A stretch of 64,000 nt of DNA, from the NCBI RefSeq assembly GCF_014356525.2, contig NC_052508.1:49703858-49767857 (forward strand), in the 5' to 3' direction. A program made the position numbers and the translations under genes. The stretch comes from Nilaparvata lugens. Taxonomy: Eukaryota; Arthropoda; Insecta; Hemiptera; Delphacidae. Shown piece after piece: positions 1-13,700 of this stretch (its first letter is position 1; the number at the start of each line of letters is the position of its first letter). The notes below the pieces were generated by a model, which did no database searches, had not been told where the DNA came from, and saw nothing but the letters and a program-made list of their open reading frames with translations.

Positions 1-2313
1 CGTAGTTTTGATGAACGTAAGCTGGGTGTGAGAATGGTTTTTATCATCAGTTATTCTATTTTTAAAGCCATCCCTATGTCATCAATTTTATATGATTTCA
101 TTAAAATCACTACAATTTAACAGAATGCAATAACCTAATAAACCAATGATTGATTATATTCATACTTACCAAGAGTTTTAGTTTAAAAATGTTATTGAGT
201 TGACAAAAAATGTCTTTTCGACTTCATGCCAATTTGTTTCAAACTTGGTCCCTGGCAATTTTCTCAAATATTAATCTAATTTTCTTCCAGACTTGACTAT
301 AGGTTGTAATTCACATTGAAAATGATTTTCTTTATATTCTTGATCAGTAATAATTCATTGTTGATAAATATATGTTCTATTAACGTGACTACTAATCTGA
401 CTACAAGATATTGATTCATCCCAATTAGTTTGATGAATCGATGGTTTAAGTAGCTATACATTTTTCTAGAGCTTTTTAATGAGAGGAAACTCTAGAGATT
501 CTATCACATTAGATTACTTTTCAAAATGTTAAATTCGTAACTAACTCCCGATTGCACGTATGTCTATTAAATTTAACCACCGTCAAATGAAGTTATCGCA
601 TTGCCGTCAAATTTGTTCATTGGTTGTTCTGGCATTGCTTCCATTACTTAACGGCGGTTTAATTTAGTTGGCTACTAAAAGGTTCAATTTAGTTGGGTAC
701 TAAAAAATGTGAAAAGTGTGCTCGTCTCCGCATTTAATCTAATTTTCAAACTAAATTCAAGCTGATTTGATTTATCTTATCTATTAGATAGAGATTTATA
801 TTTTAATTTAGGTAAGATATTTTTTGCAATTTGTGAAGGATCTAGATAGAATACTATAAGTATTGTAAATAAGTTCATCTATTAATATATAATTGTTTAG
901 TAATTTTTCATTGCAAATTTCGTAGTATTGGAAATACTAGGTACTTTCATCGTAACTAAATTTTATAATTCAGTTGGTCATTTTCAAAAAATGATAGCAC
1001 AAAGTGCGTTTTCGTTAATTTTGGCACTCTGAACCGATCAAAAGACGGTTGCAAAATTTTATTCGCTAAGGGTTCATAAAATTACACAATGCTTTCAAAC
1101 GATTTTCTATTAGTAATTAAATTAGTGGATTTAGAATAGCTTTATGTTAATCTATATTGTTTGTTGATAGTCTGATGCGTTGATTTTTAAATATTATTTA
1201 AATTTTATTTTAGTTTCACCATGAAACAATACAGATTTTTATTTTATTCCATTCGATTTCCTCTTACAAGTATCAATTATATTGTTGAGTTGAATTAAAT
1301 GCTTTATGTCGTAATATGTTGTTGATATCCTTATATTTGCAATTTCATGTTAAACTTGTCTATTTGTACTCGACTGTGTAGAACTTATATAATAAAACTA
1401 ATTAAAATCATTTGGACAGTATTTTTTTAGCGCATTCCATTTCAGTTATTACTAACTTATCAGTTGGCCACATATTAGTGACCCGTGAATATTTGGTTAG
1501 ACGGTTCATGATTTCTCTCAAAATTGAAAATTAATCAATGAGGATCACGTGCTCAACCATTGATTCTGAAACCGGAATTTCATGTTCTGTTTTTCAATTT
1601 TCACGTTTTCTACGTAGATCAATTTTCAAAATTTGAAATAGTATTTTTCAACAGTTGACAGTTAATAGGCTATCTCTAGATAGTTGTTTTGCAGTTACAT
1701 TGATCAATGAAGTCAAGGCCCATTCAAACGAAATACTAGGGTTTGATTACATTAACAAGAAGTTGTAGTGAAAGGAAAGTGTAATCAACTTCCTTAGATC
1801 CTCTGATTTTTTGTAAAGAATCGAACTCTATTGAGGATTTTGTTACTTTATTTTTGGTTAAGTGTGGAAACTAGCTAGTACATTGATAGACCTGTATCTC
1901 AGTTCATTTGGCTTTTATATAAATTACTCTTAATGTTTGCTGTGTCTATCTAGCTTTCGCTTGATGGATTGTTCTTTCTTCATTTAGATCCTTCCTAGCT
2001 GTTATTTGCATTTATCATCTATTAGTTCATCTGAAAATTGCTTTTTTATGTCTGCTGAATTAGTTATTAGGATCTAATTGGATACTGCTTTACTTGCTTA
2101 TGAAATCATCAATGGATTTTAGGTGTATGAACTCAGAGAGCGGTCAGGCGTTCCGAGTTCAGGAGTACACTTTCTTTCTATGCACAAAATGGCGATGGTC
2201 AAATACAAGCATTCTAGTTGGATTTCTCATTTAAAAAAAATAGGAGAAATCAGATACTATCAGACATAGAGTTAGTATATGTAGGTCTGTAGCTTCAGTT
2301 TTAATAATATTTC
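1..2313. other. Intergenic DNA, no gene seen
   Basis: AT-rich sequence with short open frames only and no recognisable protein, RNA gene or clear terminal-repeat element on either strand. It lies downstream of the 3' end of PNP. Confidence 0.6.
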
Positions 2314-2323
2314 ATGATAAGCG

Positions 2324-2396
<73 letters not shown>
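2324..2396. repeat. CT dinucleotide microsatellite
   Basis: An almost pure run of CT repeats with a single interruption. The serine/leucine-rich frame it opens is an artefact of the repeat, not a gene. Confidence 0.95.
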
Positions 2397-2400
<4 letters not shown>

Positions 2401-4460
2401 GCTCAATATATTAACTTATGTTTCCAGGAACGCAGGACTAAAACGCCTACAATTAGTTATTGTACCATTAACAAGTTTTTTAATCTTGAGATAACCGAGG
2501 ATGGAATAGCGAAGTATTCTATCTTTCTTGTACCCAAGTAATCCATAAGCTATACATAAATACATAAATAATTAACCTATCCATAACCATTGAATAAATT
2601 ACCTTAATAAGAATTATTATACACGATGAATAAGACACAATATATCACATCAAAACTTTGTACAAACAATGAGATACTTGTTTTGAATGTTACTCAATCA
2701 TACAAAAACTTCAGAACAGTGCAGCTTTATAAAATAAGCTTTTCATTAAGTGATACGTATGGCTAATGAATTAGCACTCTTTGGTAGGTCCAGATAAATT
2801 TGGTATTAGTAGAGCATACTTTCTGACCAAAATATATGAAATAACAAAAGAATTAGCGAGTAACAGTTCCTAAAGGATTCAATAATATTATTTATTTAGA
2901 GATTTATTCCCCCATAAATATTATTCTCGTTGCTGTTTCCTTGTTGATATTTTATAATTGTTAATCCTCCATCCCATAATAAGGAAGGTTTGACTTTCTA
3001 CCAATGTCATCCCTGAACCTAGTGCAGCTCATCCAATCAGCCAATAAAATCTCCCAATGTTAGTAAAGCTGCACTGAACTTCATTGATGTAAATATTATA
3101 TTGTAACTGCTGAAACCTTTTCATCGTAAAAATAAGATCTCTCTTCAATGTGGTTACTGGTTTAAGATAGGTGGTGGTGGTTTAGAATGAATTGATTTAT
3201 TCGGTTCAGTGCTTTGAAGTGAACAATTTATTTGTATAAAATAAAATCTTTACAATGAAAAAAATAGAAAACTATTAATAAATACAACAAATATACAATA
3301 ATTATTCAATATCTTCAAGTGTGATATCAAAAGCTTTCTTTTAAAAATAGTACCTCACTGTAGTTTAATGAGAGCTCTCAACTATTCGTACATTAAACCT
3401 ATACTAAAAAACTTTTTCAATTGCAAAACATTAAAGTATAAATAGATAACATCTAGACTTGAGAAGTTTCAGGAAGACAAAACATTTCTGCATCAATTAA
3501 TATAATTTTCTAATACGACGACTTCCCTTTTCCAAAGTAATACTGGTCCTTCATTCAATAGTTTCACTGTTGAACAAGAAAATTAAACTTTGCCTAACTA
3601 TCTTATTAGTAACTTATTCGACTATGACTGCATAATTCAATTTGAATGATTGCTTTATTTGGTGAGAACATTAATTATTATTGCTTTGCCAAACCAACTT
3701 TAAGTATGGTTTTGATTAATTTTACATAGATACGAAAAATAATTTCTAAGAAGTAGAGATTGGTTCATTCTCTGAATCAATAATATTAATAATTGTTCTG
3801 CCAAAGTCAATTCAAATACGACTTGAAAAATGTAATCATTCCTTAATTGGAAAATTATACCTAATTATCATAAACATAAATGATTAAAAGACTGATTAAG
3901 TCGAATAATATTGATGGGCTTGTGAACTATTTACAGAATGTGACGTCTAGCTAACTGACAATGATTGTCGAATCCACTAACAACAATATGCTATTTTTAA
4001 TCAATATTCAATAGCATATAGCAATATAAATATTGATAGCATGTTTATAGTTTTGTTATTTTAAAACAATAACAATTCTTTTATTGAAGTATCCAAGTTG
4101 TTTTTGTTATTTGAAGATTATGATTGGAAAATTCCTATTTCTGTGAATATCCAAAGATAATTCCATAATATTAGTTTAATGAGATTTGGAAGATTTCAAT
4201 TTTCGTTGATTTATCCATGAATCCGTGTGTTAAATCGAGAAAATTATGCGCATTTAGTGTAGCGAACTTGAAGTTGATTTTACCACTAGGTGGCAAGCTC
4301 AAACTTGAGGTAAATGTGTCTATTCACCTCAAATGTGTACACTCTTCTACTACAGCAACAAAGTGTACAGTATGACTAACGAACATGAATGTATTGCGAG
4401 TGCGATCATAGCTATCTAAAAACGTCAAACTATTTACAAATTATTTTTGAAAGCTCGGCT
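2397..4460. other. Intergenic DNA and probable PNP 3' UTR
   Basis: No coding signal. The part next to 4460 is the presumed 3' UTR of the minus-strand PNP gene. A minus-strand AATAAA at about 4085-4080, roughly 375 nt after the stop codon, is a candidate polyadenylation signal. Confidence 0.4.
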
Positions 4461-4720
4461 TTAGTGTTCGAAAAACGAAGCGGGATCAATATTGTTGAGC
4501 GATTCGCTCTCATTGTCTGTCTCGCACATCTTCATGACCATCCGAGTGACGAGCTCCTTGAGGATTGGCTCCCTCATTTTGCCAGTGTCAATGACCTCGG
4601 CGTGGTTCACTTCGTAATCGTCGTCGTAATCGGTGACACACTTGTTCGATATTAGACTGAACGCGAAGATCCTCATTCCCGCGTGGTGGGCGGTTAGCAC
4701 CTCGTGCACTGTGCTCATTC
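4461..4720 (-). CDS. PNP: PNP coding exon 6 (terminal)
   Basis: Encodes [19 protein letters not shown], the FSLISNK base-binding motif, NHAEV and the C-terminal helix, ending in TAA at 4461. The acceptor is ttttcag. The exon enters with two bases completing the Gly codon begun in exon 5. Confidence 0.93.
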
Positions 4721-7700
4721 CTGAAAACAAACAATTCATTTATAAATAAGGGCTACTACAATAGTTACTAGTCAACTCAGATGAGAAACGAGTGATAATT
4801 CAGAAAAAAAACTGTCCTATGTCAGTAGGCCTACATTAGGATTTTAAAATGTTGACCAAATATTTCATACAAATGAAAAGTTTCTTACGATCCACATGTA
4901 GGCCTACAGTAGGATTTTAAAATATTGATAATTATTACATACAAATTTAAAGTATCATAAGTATACTAAGTATCATAAGGGTACTAGTAATTTACAAAAA
5001 AAAACTATTAGGTAGCTCTCTATAGAAATAAATATAAAAAATGAAAGGATCAAACTGAGTAATGAGTTAGCTATGATTTTCAAAATCCAGTTTCTCCTAA
5101 AATGGTTTGCTTGATAGTTTGCCGTTAACCGACAACTTATTTCTTATTTGTTATTATTGTGTTCTTGATATTAATATATTGTTGATTAGTAACAAAAACC
5201 CTGCTCGGTCTCAGTGGCTCAAATTGAAAATGTATTTTCTACTCCAGAAATAAATTTCAATGCACTAAACATGGTATGCTTTTGAGGTATCTACATCTTC
5301 ATGGTGGGCTATTGAAAAATTTATTCTGACTATTTCAATTTAATATGAAGTTTGGCAGATATTCATTAAGACAATTGATTTTAGTAGGAGATTTATTCTC
5401 AAGTTCAATTGTGAATGTAAATGCTGTGGTTTTATCTTTCTTATTTTTTTACATTTTGTAAGACATTTATTTACATTTTATGAAGAGATTTATTTATTTA
5501 CATTTTATGAAGAGATTTATTTATTGATTTTGGTAAGATATCTATTCTCAAGTTCAATTGTGAATGTAAATGCTGTGGTTTTGCATTTCTTATTTTTTTA
5601 CATTCTGTTCTATGAGAAATTCGTCCCAACTGTTCTGACTTGTACTAAGACGTATCTTAATTATTATCATTAAATAAAAATCCAAGTACCGTATCCTTTT
5701 TGACTTTTTTTTAATTTTCAAAAAGTGTTCTTCGATTTCTTATTTTATTTATTGATAATTAAGAGTAGCCTTAATCAAAATCGTAATTTATTTTAATATT
5801 TTTTGAACAATAAGTAAACTTACCAACTGCATCTACCCCGCAGGTTTTTAGTAGCCTGAGTTCAGCAATGGTTTCAAAGTTGGGTCCACCCAGTACAGCG
5901 TATACACCTTCCCTGACGTAACTTTCAATTCCCAAGTCCTTGGAGATTTTCTTAGCGTGATCACGTAGCTCTTTGTCATAGGCTCGGTTCATGGCGATAA
6001 AGCGAGGTCCAAATCTAGAGAACAAAGCAAGCAATTCGATTATCCTATTGTTAATAACATTAATATAATATAAATTAATTTTGTATAATTTAAAATAATT
6101 ATATTAACTAATTAATATTAAATTAATATAATATTATTATTATCATCCCGTTGTTAGTGGCATAAAAATGCATAAGACGTCATGTAAAACGGTTTCAGCT
6201 AACATCAGACAAGCATTAATATAATTAATTTACAATATAATGCTATTTATTGTTATGATATATTTACTTTGAGTTTGAACTAATAACCACATGGACTAAT
6301 TGTCATACATCGCTACCGACAGATTAATCAAAAGATAAGTCAATGCAAAAAATGAATAAAAGTATTTCGTTTGACATGAAATGACTTCAACCCAAGTCTG
6401 TAACTCGAAAATACTTTTTTCAAGATTTCAAGAATAGTGAGCCAAAAATAATCATTTCTACTTGAGATAAGACTACCCGAAAAATAGTGCCGGGTTGCAT
6501 CAATCACGATATTCTCTTTCTTCGATCCAAATTTGTTTTATTATGAGTAAATTGGATTATGTAAATTATGAACTTAACTACTAGAATCACTTTTAGATCA
6601 TGAGGTATCATAAGTTATAGATTATGATGAATCATATATTGTATATAAACTATGGGCGAATGCCTGTTGATTCATTGATTAATTTTTACATCAGTCAGGA
6701 ATTATGATTTCCTACTAATAAATCTCATTTTGTCAATGCGCTGATTCTGTATTGGAATTTATGTTGGTCGAGGCAACCCAGCACAGGTTTATTTTCAAAT
6801 ATAATTTGTTGTTACTGACCTTTCTTCGTTGACACCCTGTAGAGGGTTGTTGCCAGCAAAGCCCATGAGGTTGACATGGTCCTTCATGATCATGATGTCG
6901 CCGGGCTGGTAGTCAGCGTGTAGACCTCCCGCCGCGTTTGTCACGATCAGCTGGTTCACGCCAATCAGCTTCATCACTCGAATTGGCATCGAGCACTGAA
7001 ACAAATTCATTTCAATTTAGTTCCCTCCGACTATTATTAGTCGTAGCTATGAGATTCAATTGTCCAAATGAATGAATTTTCATCATCCAATACGTGTTGT
7101 ATTCATTGGTAGATTAATTTTCTAATCAGGAGCAAACCGGGAACCGGGTTGATTATTTTCAAAGTACTATACTATATTCCTTGGAAATTGATAGTTTTTA
7201 TTACGGATGATGCCCACATGAGCTTTTTGCGTGTACGTGGTTGATGGAAAGTGCGAGTGTAATTTGAAGAGATGATCAAACGTTTATTCCTACTGGCGGG
7301 ATTCGAACACGTGACTAGGTAGCGACTGCTACCACTAGCAGACTGAAGGGTGCAATAGTCCTATAGGGACTAAAGGTAGTCATATCGACTATCCTAGCTG
7401 GCTATAAAATATTATATAGCTTATCCTTATAATTCTCCTTAATTAGTAAGTGTAATTTTGTGATTTGATTTGGTTTTTAATCTATCTGAATAAAAAAATT
7501 ATTGTTTGCACTGAAAATTAGACACAAGTGTATAAAGAGGAAGAAACAATATAATTTTCCCACCAGACATTTTAGCACTGTATCGAGGATGGTAATTATT
7601 CTATCGGTTGAGTAATTGGCATAAAGTAAGTAAATATTAGATTATTAGTAAGTAAGTAGATTATTTCTGTCATCTCTGGTTGTGGTATACTCTGAATAAA

Positions 7701-10700
7701 GCAAGTTCAGACTTGGGCTTGTAGATGACTAAATATCCGCGTTGCCAGGTAGTCTGAAATATTTTATTTATTCATTCATAGACAATAGATACAATCCAGG
7801 TAATTCGCCCATTCGCCCAAAACTGCTCTAAACCTTAATTTGGACTACACAGTCTAGAGGTTATGTACCTAATAATTATAACTTAATTCGCACACTATTT
7901 TGAGACCAAAAAAATGTATCTACTACAATTTTGAATTTATCAGATTAATTAATTTCAAAATACAAATCCAAACAAAAATATTCCTTCACAATGTTGTGAT
8001 CTTCTCATGCAAGCTGAATATATATATAGTTGAATTCATTCAATTTGGCAACACAGCCGATGCAGGATATTCATAAAGTATATTCAGAACATGAGAAGGT
8101 CAAAATTTCGCACAATCTGGTGAGAAAATGTTTGGTCAATAGTGAGGTTAATGTGTTGAATTTGTACCTTCCAGAGAGGATATCCCTCGTAGTAGTGGAA
8201 TCGTCCCTGCATGCAGACAACCGGCACTCCCTTCAGTTTTCCGAACACCAGTTGTCCCTCGTGACCATGCACCGTCGACTTCGGGAAGTGGGGGATGATT
8301 TCGTACGGGAATGTGTTTCTCTCAGTTAGTGTATCGGCAAGAGATCCTAAAAATGAAAGGAGAATTTTGCATTTTAGAATTTGGTTTACTAGTTTTTATT
8401 AAAATTAGAACTTTTCTTCAAAATTGACCGTGATGGGAGAATTTTCATTTGAGATAAAATAATTTCGAGTTTCAGATGTTGATCAAAATTATTCTTGAAT
8501 CTTTACAAATCGTTTGAAATGGAAAGGAACGTTCATTTGAGGAAAACAAAAGTATTTTGAACTTCGGATATGTCATAGTTTTATTGCGTTTGGATTTATG
8601 TTTCTCAAATTTTCTTTGAACTGAGAAAATTTCCAGTATGAGGAAAAATAATTTATTTTGATAAGATAAAAATGAATTATTTGATCACCAAAAAAATTTA
8701 TTTGCTGTCTGTTCTTTGAATTTTCTAACTTGAATGAAAGATTTGAAATACTGCAGCTGAATTCACCTACTCAAAAAACATGTTTTTGCTGAGTTTTGTT
8801 CATCTTTCAATTTTTCTTGAAATTCTTTAAATTATTGCTAGATATCGTTTGATTTATCGAACAAAATTGGACTCTCTTTATTTTTCAGCGTTATTCTACT
8901 AAAATAGTAATTTGCTTGATTTTGTTCAAACACTTACCTAGCCCTGAACCGCAGATAATTCCAACAGTTGGTCTGATATCCACCCTCTTCTTCAGCCATT
9001 CAGCAATGCTTTGCAGCAATTCATAGGTGTAACTGGAACAAAAAATCCAACTATAGACTTTATCTAGTCTACATAGACTGTTTATATGCCTATTATCACT
9101 ATTTATTTTCTATCTCTTAGTTTATACAGACTTATTCAACATATTTAAAATAATTATATTGGGTGTGTTATTCAAGAAAGAGGCATGAATTTTATGACAT
9201 AATATTATATTCATGCTAAAGTGAGCTCAGCTCATAATTTTACAATTTTGTCAGCATCTACATGGTGACTGAAATAATGACATAACAGCTCATTTGACAA
9301 AAATGTCTGTAGTAAATATTTCATTCATAATTTTTTACGCAATTGGACCCTTGTACAACTGTGTCTATCAATATGCGATATAGAGTCATCCCTGCCATAT
9401 TTCAATTCAATACAGTAGTTATCATGGACTTTCAACAATAGAACCGTGATTCACACGAATGCATCAACATTATCACAACTCGCAATATTGTTTGTTTAGA
9501 TAATAAAAGTCATTTCCCTGCATTCTTTCATCATCCTTTCATTTGTATTGTTGGATTATCAGTTGCAAACCATGACCTACAGTAATTTTTCTATAAATAA
9601 TGTATTAGGAGTGTATTTATGCCGTTTTTCACGTGCGAAACATTGCAGATATTTAGTCTAGATTGTATCTAGCAAATAACATTTGTTGATGAGTTGTTTT
9701 CCCACCAACATGGTACTCACCGTGACGATAACATAAAGTACGATATGTCTAGAATTAATTTTTGAACGATGATGTAAACTATGTGATCGTGTAGTGTACG
9801 AGGGTAAAAATAATAATAATTGTGAATTTTTTTGGGTCGAAATTGAAGGTATATTATCCTAAAAAGATTTCCTTGGAATTCACGGAAATTGATTAAATCC
9901 CTTGAAATGTATCCTATCTATGGAGTTATAGAGGTGTCTTTTTCCTAAAATGTCTTTCAGCGTTTTTACCTTCGCAGCTGAAAAATTCTTCTTTTCGGGT
10001 TTTATGTTCTATATTGTTGATTCAACAAAAATAATGATTACTCTATCGAAATATTATTAACCTACTAGGTGAAATCCGAATTTACTTATACAGCAATATG
10101 TCGTCTAAAGCTAGAAAGAATTATTGCCTTTTTTAAAACGAACCTTGCCGCAACAGTGACTTGTTCATTATTAAGTGGGTGTACATTTTGAAGAAATATC
10201 CCAAGAATTGAACACTTCACATTGATCTCACTCAATAGTATATTATGGTTCAACTGATTCCATAATTTATTCACGGTACTCCCCTGTAATACAACCCTCC
10301 TAATCAACTTCACATTTACTTTGCAATTGAAGTTCTCAAATTATTTCTGAGTTCTTCTAGAAGCCTATGTTCAAACTTTGAAGGTCTTGACATTTTAGAA
10401 ATAGTCTTTTATTCTTATTTTACATCTTTTTCTTGCTTTTATTCTTATTTTATCTCTTTTTCTTTCTTTTATTCTTATGAAAAACTTACGTAACGTAACG
10501 TATTCTCTGTAACAATCTCAAATGTAAATTTTCTTCCTTCGTTATTAATTCTCCTTGAATACTATTTCGAAAAATTTTGTTCATTTGGAATATTAGTCTA
10601 TATTTGGCAAGTAATAAGTTTAACAATATATTTGGGGATTTAAAAATGAATTTGAGATAATTGTCAATTGTTAGTGGAAAGTTGATTGTATGACATTTTC

Positions 10701-13700
10701 CTCGTAGATGATTATTGAACCAGTGACCGAACCCCAATTTGTCATTATCAATGTCAAATGTTTTATCCCAGTGGGCAGAAACATTGAGAGGAGGCTGAGA
10801 TTGGTCAAAATGGAATTCTACCGCTGATACGCGTCAATCACGCAATGTTTGACCTGCGAACTTCCATTTTTTGTAATTATCAAATATGATTACTTAATTA
10901 TTTTACAACATCACTAGTGATTGGGAAGACGACGATATAGAAAAAATTGCCGGCTTATATCTGAAAATTGATTATTTGCTGAAAAATGTAATTAAAAAAT
11001 ACATGAGATACTCGTGACTATAATGTAATATGAATGGCTAACAAGTACTGTGAGGGTAAAAAAGTGAGATTTATGAGGTTCTTTACAGAATAATATCATG
11101 GGCATTGAAAAATCCCTATCTTAATTGATGCAGGGTTATCAAAAGAGAGGATTCTAGATGATCAAAAGTTCCACTGGAGAGTTCATCATACAATTCAATT
11201 GCTAAACTATCTATCGACAATACTAGTTTATAGTTAAAATATTCTAAAGTTTTTAATATTTAAAGTGGTACTACAAGTTTTCATACTGTATCGGTTTTAT
11301 TAGTTTATAGTTATATTTAATGTTCCTGTAATACTATTCCTATAATACAATTCCTATTGCTCATAGGAACTCTCCCCCATTCACAGATGTATAGTCTTTT
11401 TGGGGGATTCCACTTTTCAATAATGTTACAATTTTAAATAAAATAGTAAAGTAATTTATCTTTATATTTATTGTTTTATTGTAACTTAACTATATTGTAC
11501 AAATTTGTAATTTCATGTGGAAATAAATTGAATTGAGATTGAAATTGAATTGAGATTGAGAATATTTTTGGGATATAAATGAACTTGATCATTTTTTCAC
11601 TATCTCTCGGTCCTAGTAAGTCAAAAATCACATCAGTATCCAAAAGTGAAATATTTCTCTAAGCTTACTTTAGAATAACAGTATCTATTGAACTTTCTAG
11701 AAATAGAATAGTCTAATAAAAGAGAGCGTTTTATCCCAATCATAAAACCAAATTGCATGTCACATAATAGTTTGAAATGATTTAATTACATGACTAGGCT
11801 ACCCCAAGTGAATCCCTAAGATCAAATAAATGGTATCAATATCAGATGCGTTGTAGAGGTTTTTCTTTTCTCTTTAGCAGATCGTCTTCATCTATACAGG
11901 ACTATACATTTTTTTCCAAACGTTTTCAATAATCAATTGTACCGACTGATTGAATAGGAATAGGAAGTTGAAGAATCACTCATTTTAAATGAAAATAATA
12001 TAGTTATTTCACCCATGCTAATAATACAAATTATCAAAGAAGATGAGTTACACATTTTTCTTATCCCTTTTGAAGATTATTTAGAGTACTGGAAACATTT
12101 GGGCTTTAATATTTCCATGAGAATTTAAATGAATATATATGCCTCAAAGAAGCTACTGAAATAAACTAAGCATCAAATTAACTATGATCAGGCATCATTC
12201 TATAAAGTTCATGGAATGATTATATTTTTTACAGTAATGTATTGGATGTATAATTATAATGAAATATAGTAATGTGAATCTTACATTCCAGGAGTACAAG
12301 ATATTAGAATGAATGAATATAATCATAATATTATTATTGAGGAAAAAGAAATCCTTTTATTAATAGCACAAAATCAATTCTGTAAAACAAATTGAAAGTC
12401 AATGAATTGCGAATTTTCCTTTGAAGTTCAAGAACGTTACGCATAAATGAAGACAGTGAATAATCTCTAGATGAAAAAGTTTATTCATAAGGGATTTCAA
12501 AACTTCAATAATTGAAAAATCCTTATCATATTGAGTGCGTCGGGGATAATTATTGTTTTTTCCTAGTTTTAACCAAATACATATTACTGCGTTGAAAAGT
12601 GCATAATTAATACCATTAATAATTAAAATCTTGTTTCCTGTTGCTGATAAAATTATCTTATTATTATTAAATTATAAAAATTTGCGTATTATATTTTTAA
12701 TGAAATCAATGATATAATTTGTCACAGTTGACCAATTTGTCTATTCTTAATTGGTCTTAATTAGTACAATCCATTTTACTTTTGAATATAGGACTGTAGA
12801 AAAATGTAATGATAAAGCCTTGACCATTTTTCTATGAACTTTGTCCCCTAGACGACACAGGGTATTGGGTGAAATATTTCAAAATATATTTTACATAATC
12901 AGTACCTAGTTTTGTAATCTGGAAACATGAAACGCATTTCACTAAATAGGAACGCATTTCACTAAATAGGAACGCATTTCTCATATCAGTTTGATAATTC
13001 GGATTTTTTGTGACTTCAAACTTTCGCATTTTCTAATGGTTCAAATTCGATTCAATTCATTTTTAATTATTTTGCAAAAAAACTACTACGACACTCTTTT
13101 GAATGGATATTGAGATGTGATAGATTTTGTTTATTTTTATTTACTTTCAAAAAAAAAAAAAAATATTAGCTAACTGCGACATTGCTTTGATTGGAAAACT
13201 CAATTGAAGACTTCATAAAAAAGTATTTAATCTCAGTTCTCCCAAATTATCGATTTGAAAACTATTGGAAAACTTCATTGAAGACTTGAATGATCATCAT
13301 AGCTCAATTCAATATTATTATTATTAATAATAGATTAAAAATTCAGATTCTGTCTATATTGACCATATTCCTGTAATATTCTTCATTTTATGTTGAAGCC
13401 TTCACTTTACTTCAATAATGAATTCATTGCTAAATTAATTAGGTACTTTGCGAAATAGTTTTATTCGTTTTTCAATTGAAATTAGGTTTGAACTATTGAA
13501 TTATTCACTAGATAAAATAGAATTGAGTAACTTTGAATGCTCTTTTACCAAGTTGTTGATAAATTATCCAATCGAAAATGATGAAATAAAAATATATTTA
13601 CGGTATTCTATTATTAAATTGATATACATTTTGGTATTCAAAAAATATATGTATGGTATTTTATTATTCAATATAAGTTTTAGTATTTAATAGATACTCT

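Noticed and set aside
2314..2541. Ser/Leu-rich ORF
   Set aside because: Created by the CT microsatellite.
4389..4655. Plus-strand ORF over the last PNP exon
   Set aside because: It is the antisense shadow of PNP exon 6; the minus-strand frame carries the conserved motifs.
8030..8329. Plus-strand 99-codon ORF
   Set aside because: Antisense shadow of PNP exon 3.
10086..10737. Two minus-strand open stretches resembling the C-terminus of some retrotransposon ORF2 proteins
   Set aside because: No catalytic or zinc motif could be identified and the similarity is only impressionistic.
12931..12980. Possible CRISPR-like array or regulatory array
   Set aside because: Perfect 20-nt tandem copies without spacers in a eukaryotic intron; an ordinary short tandem repeat.
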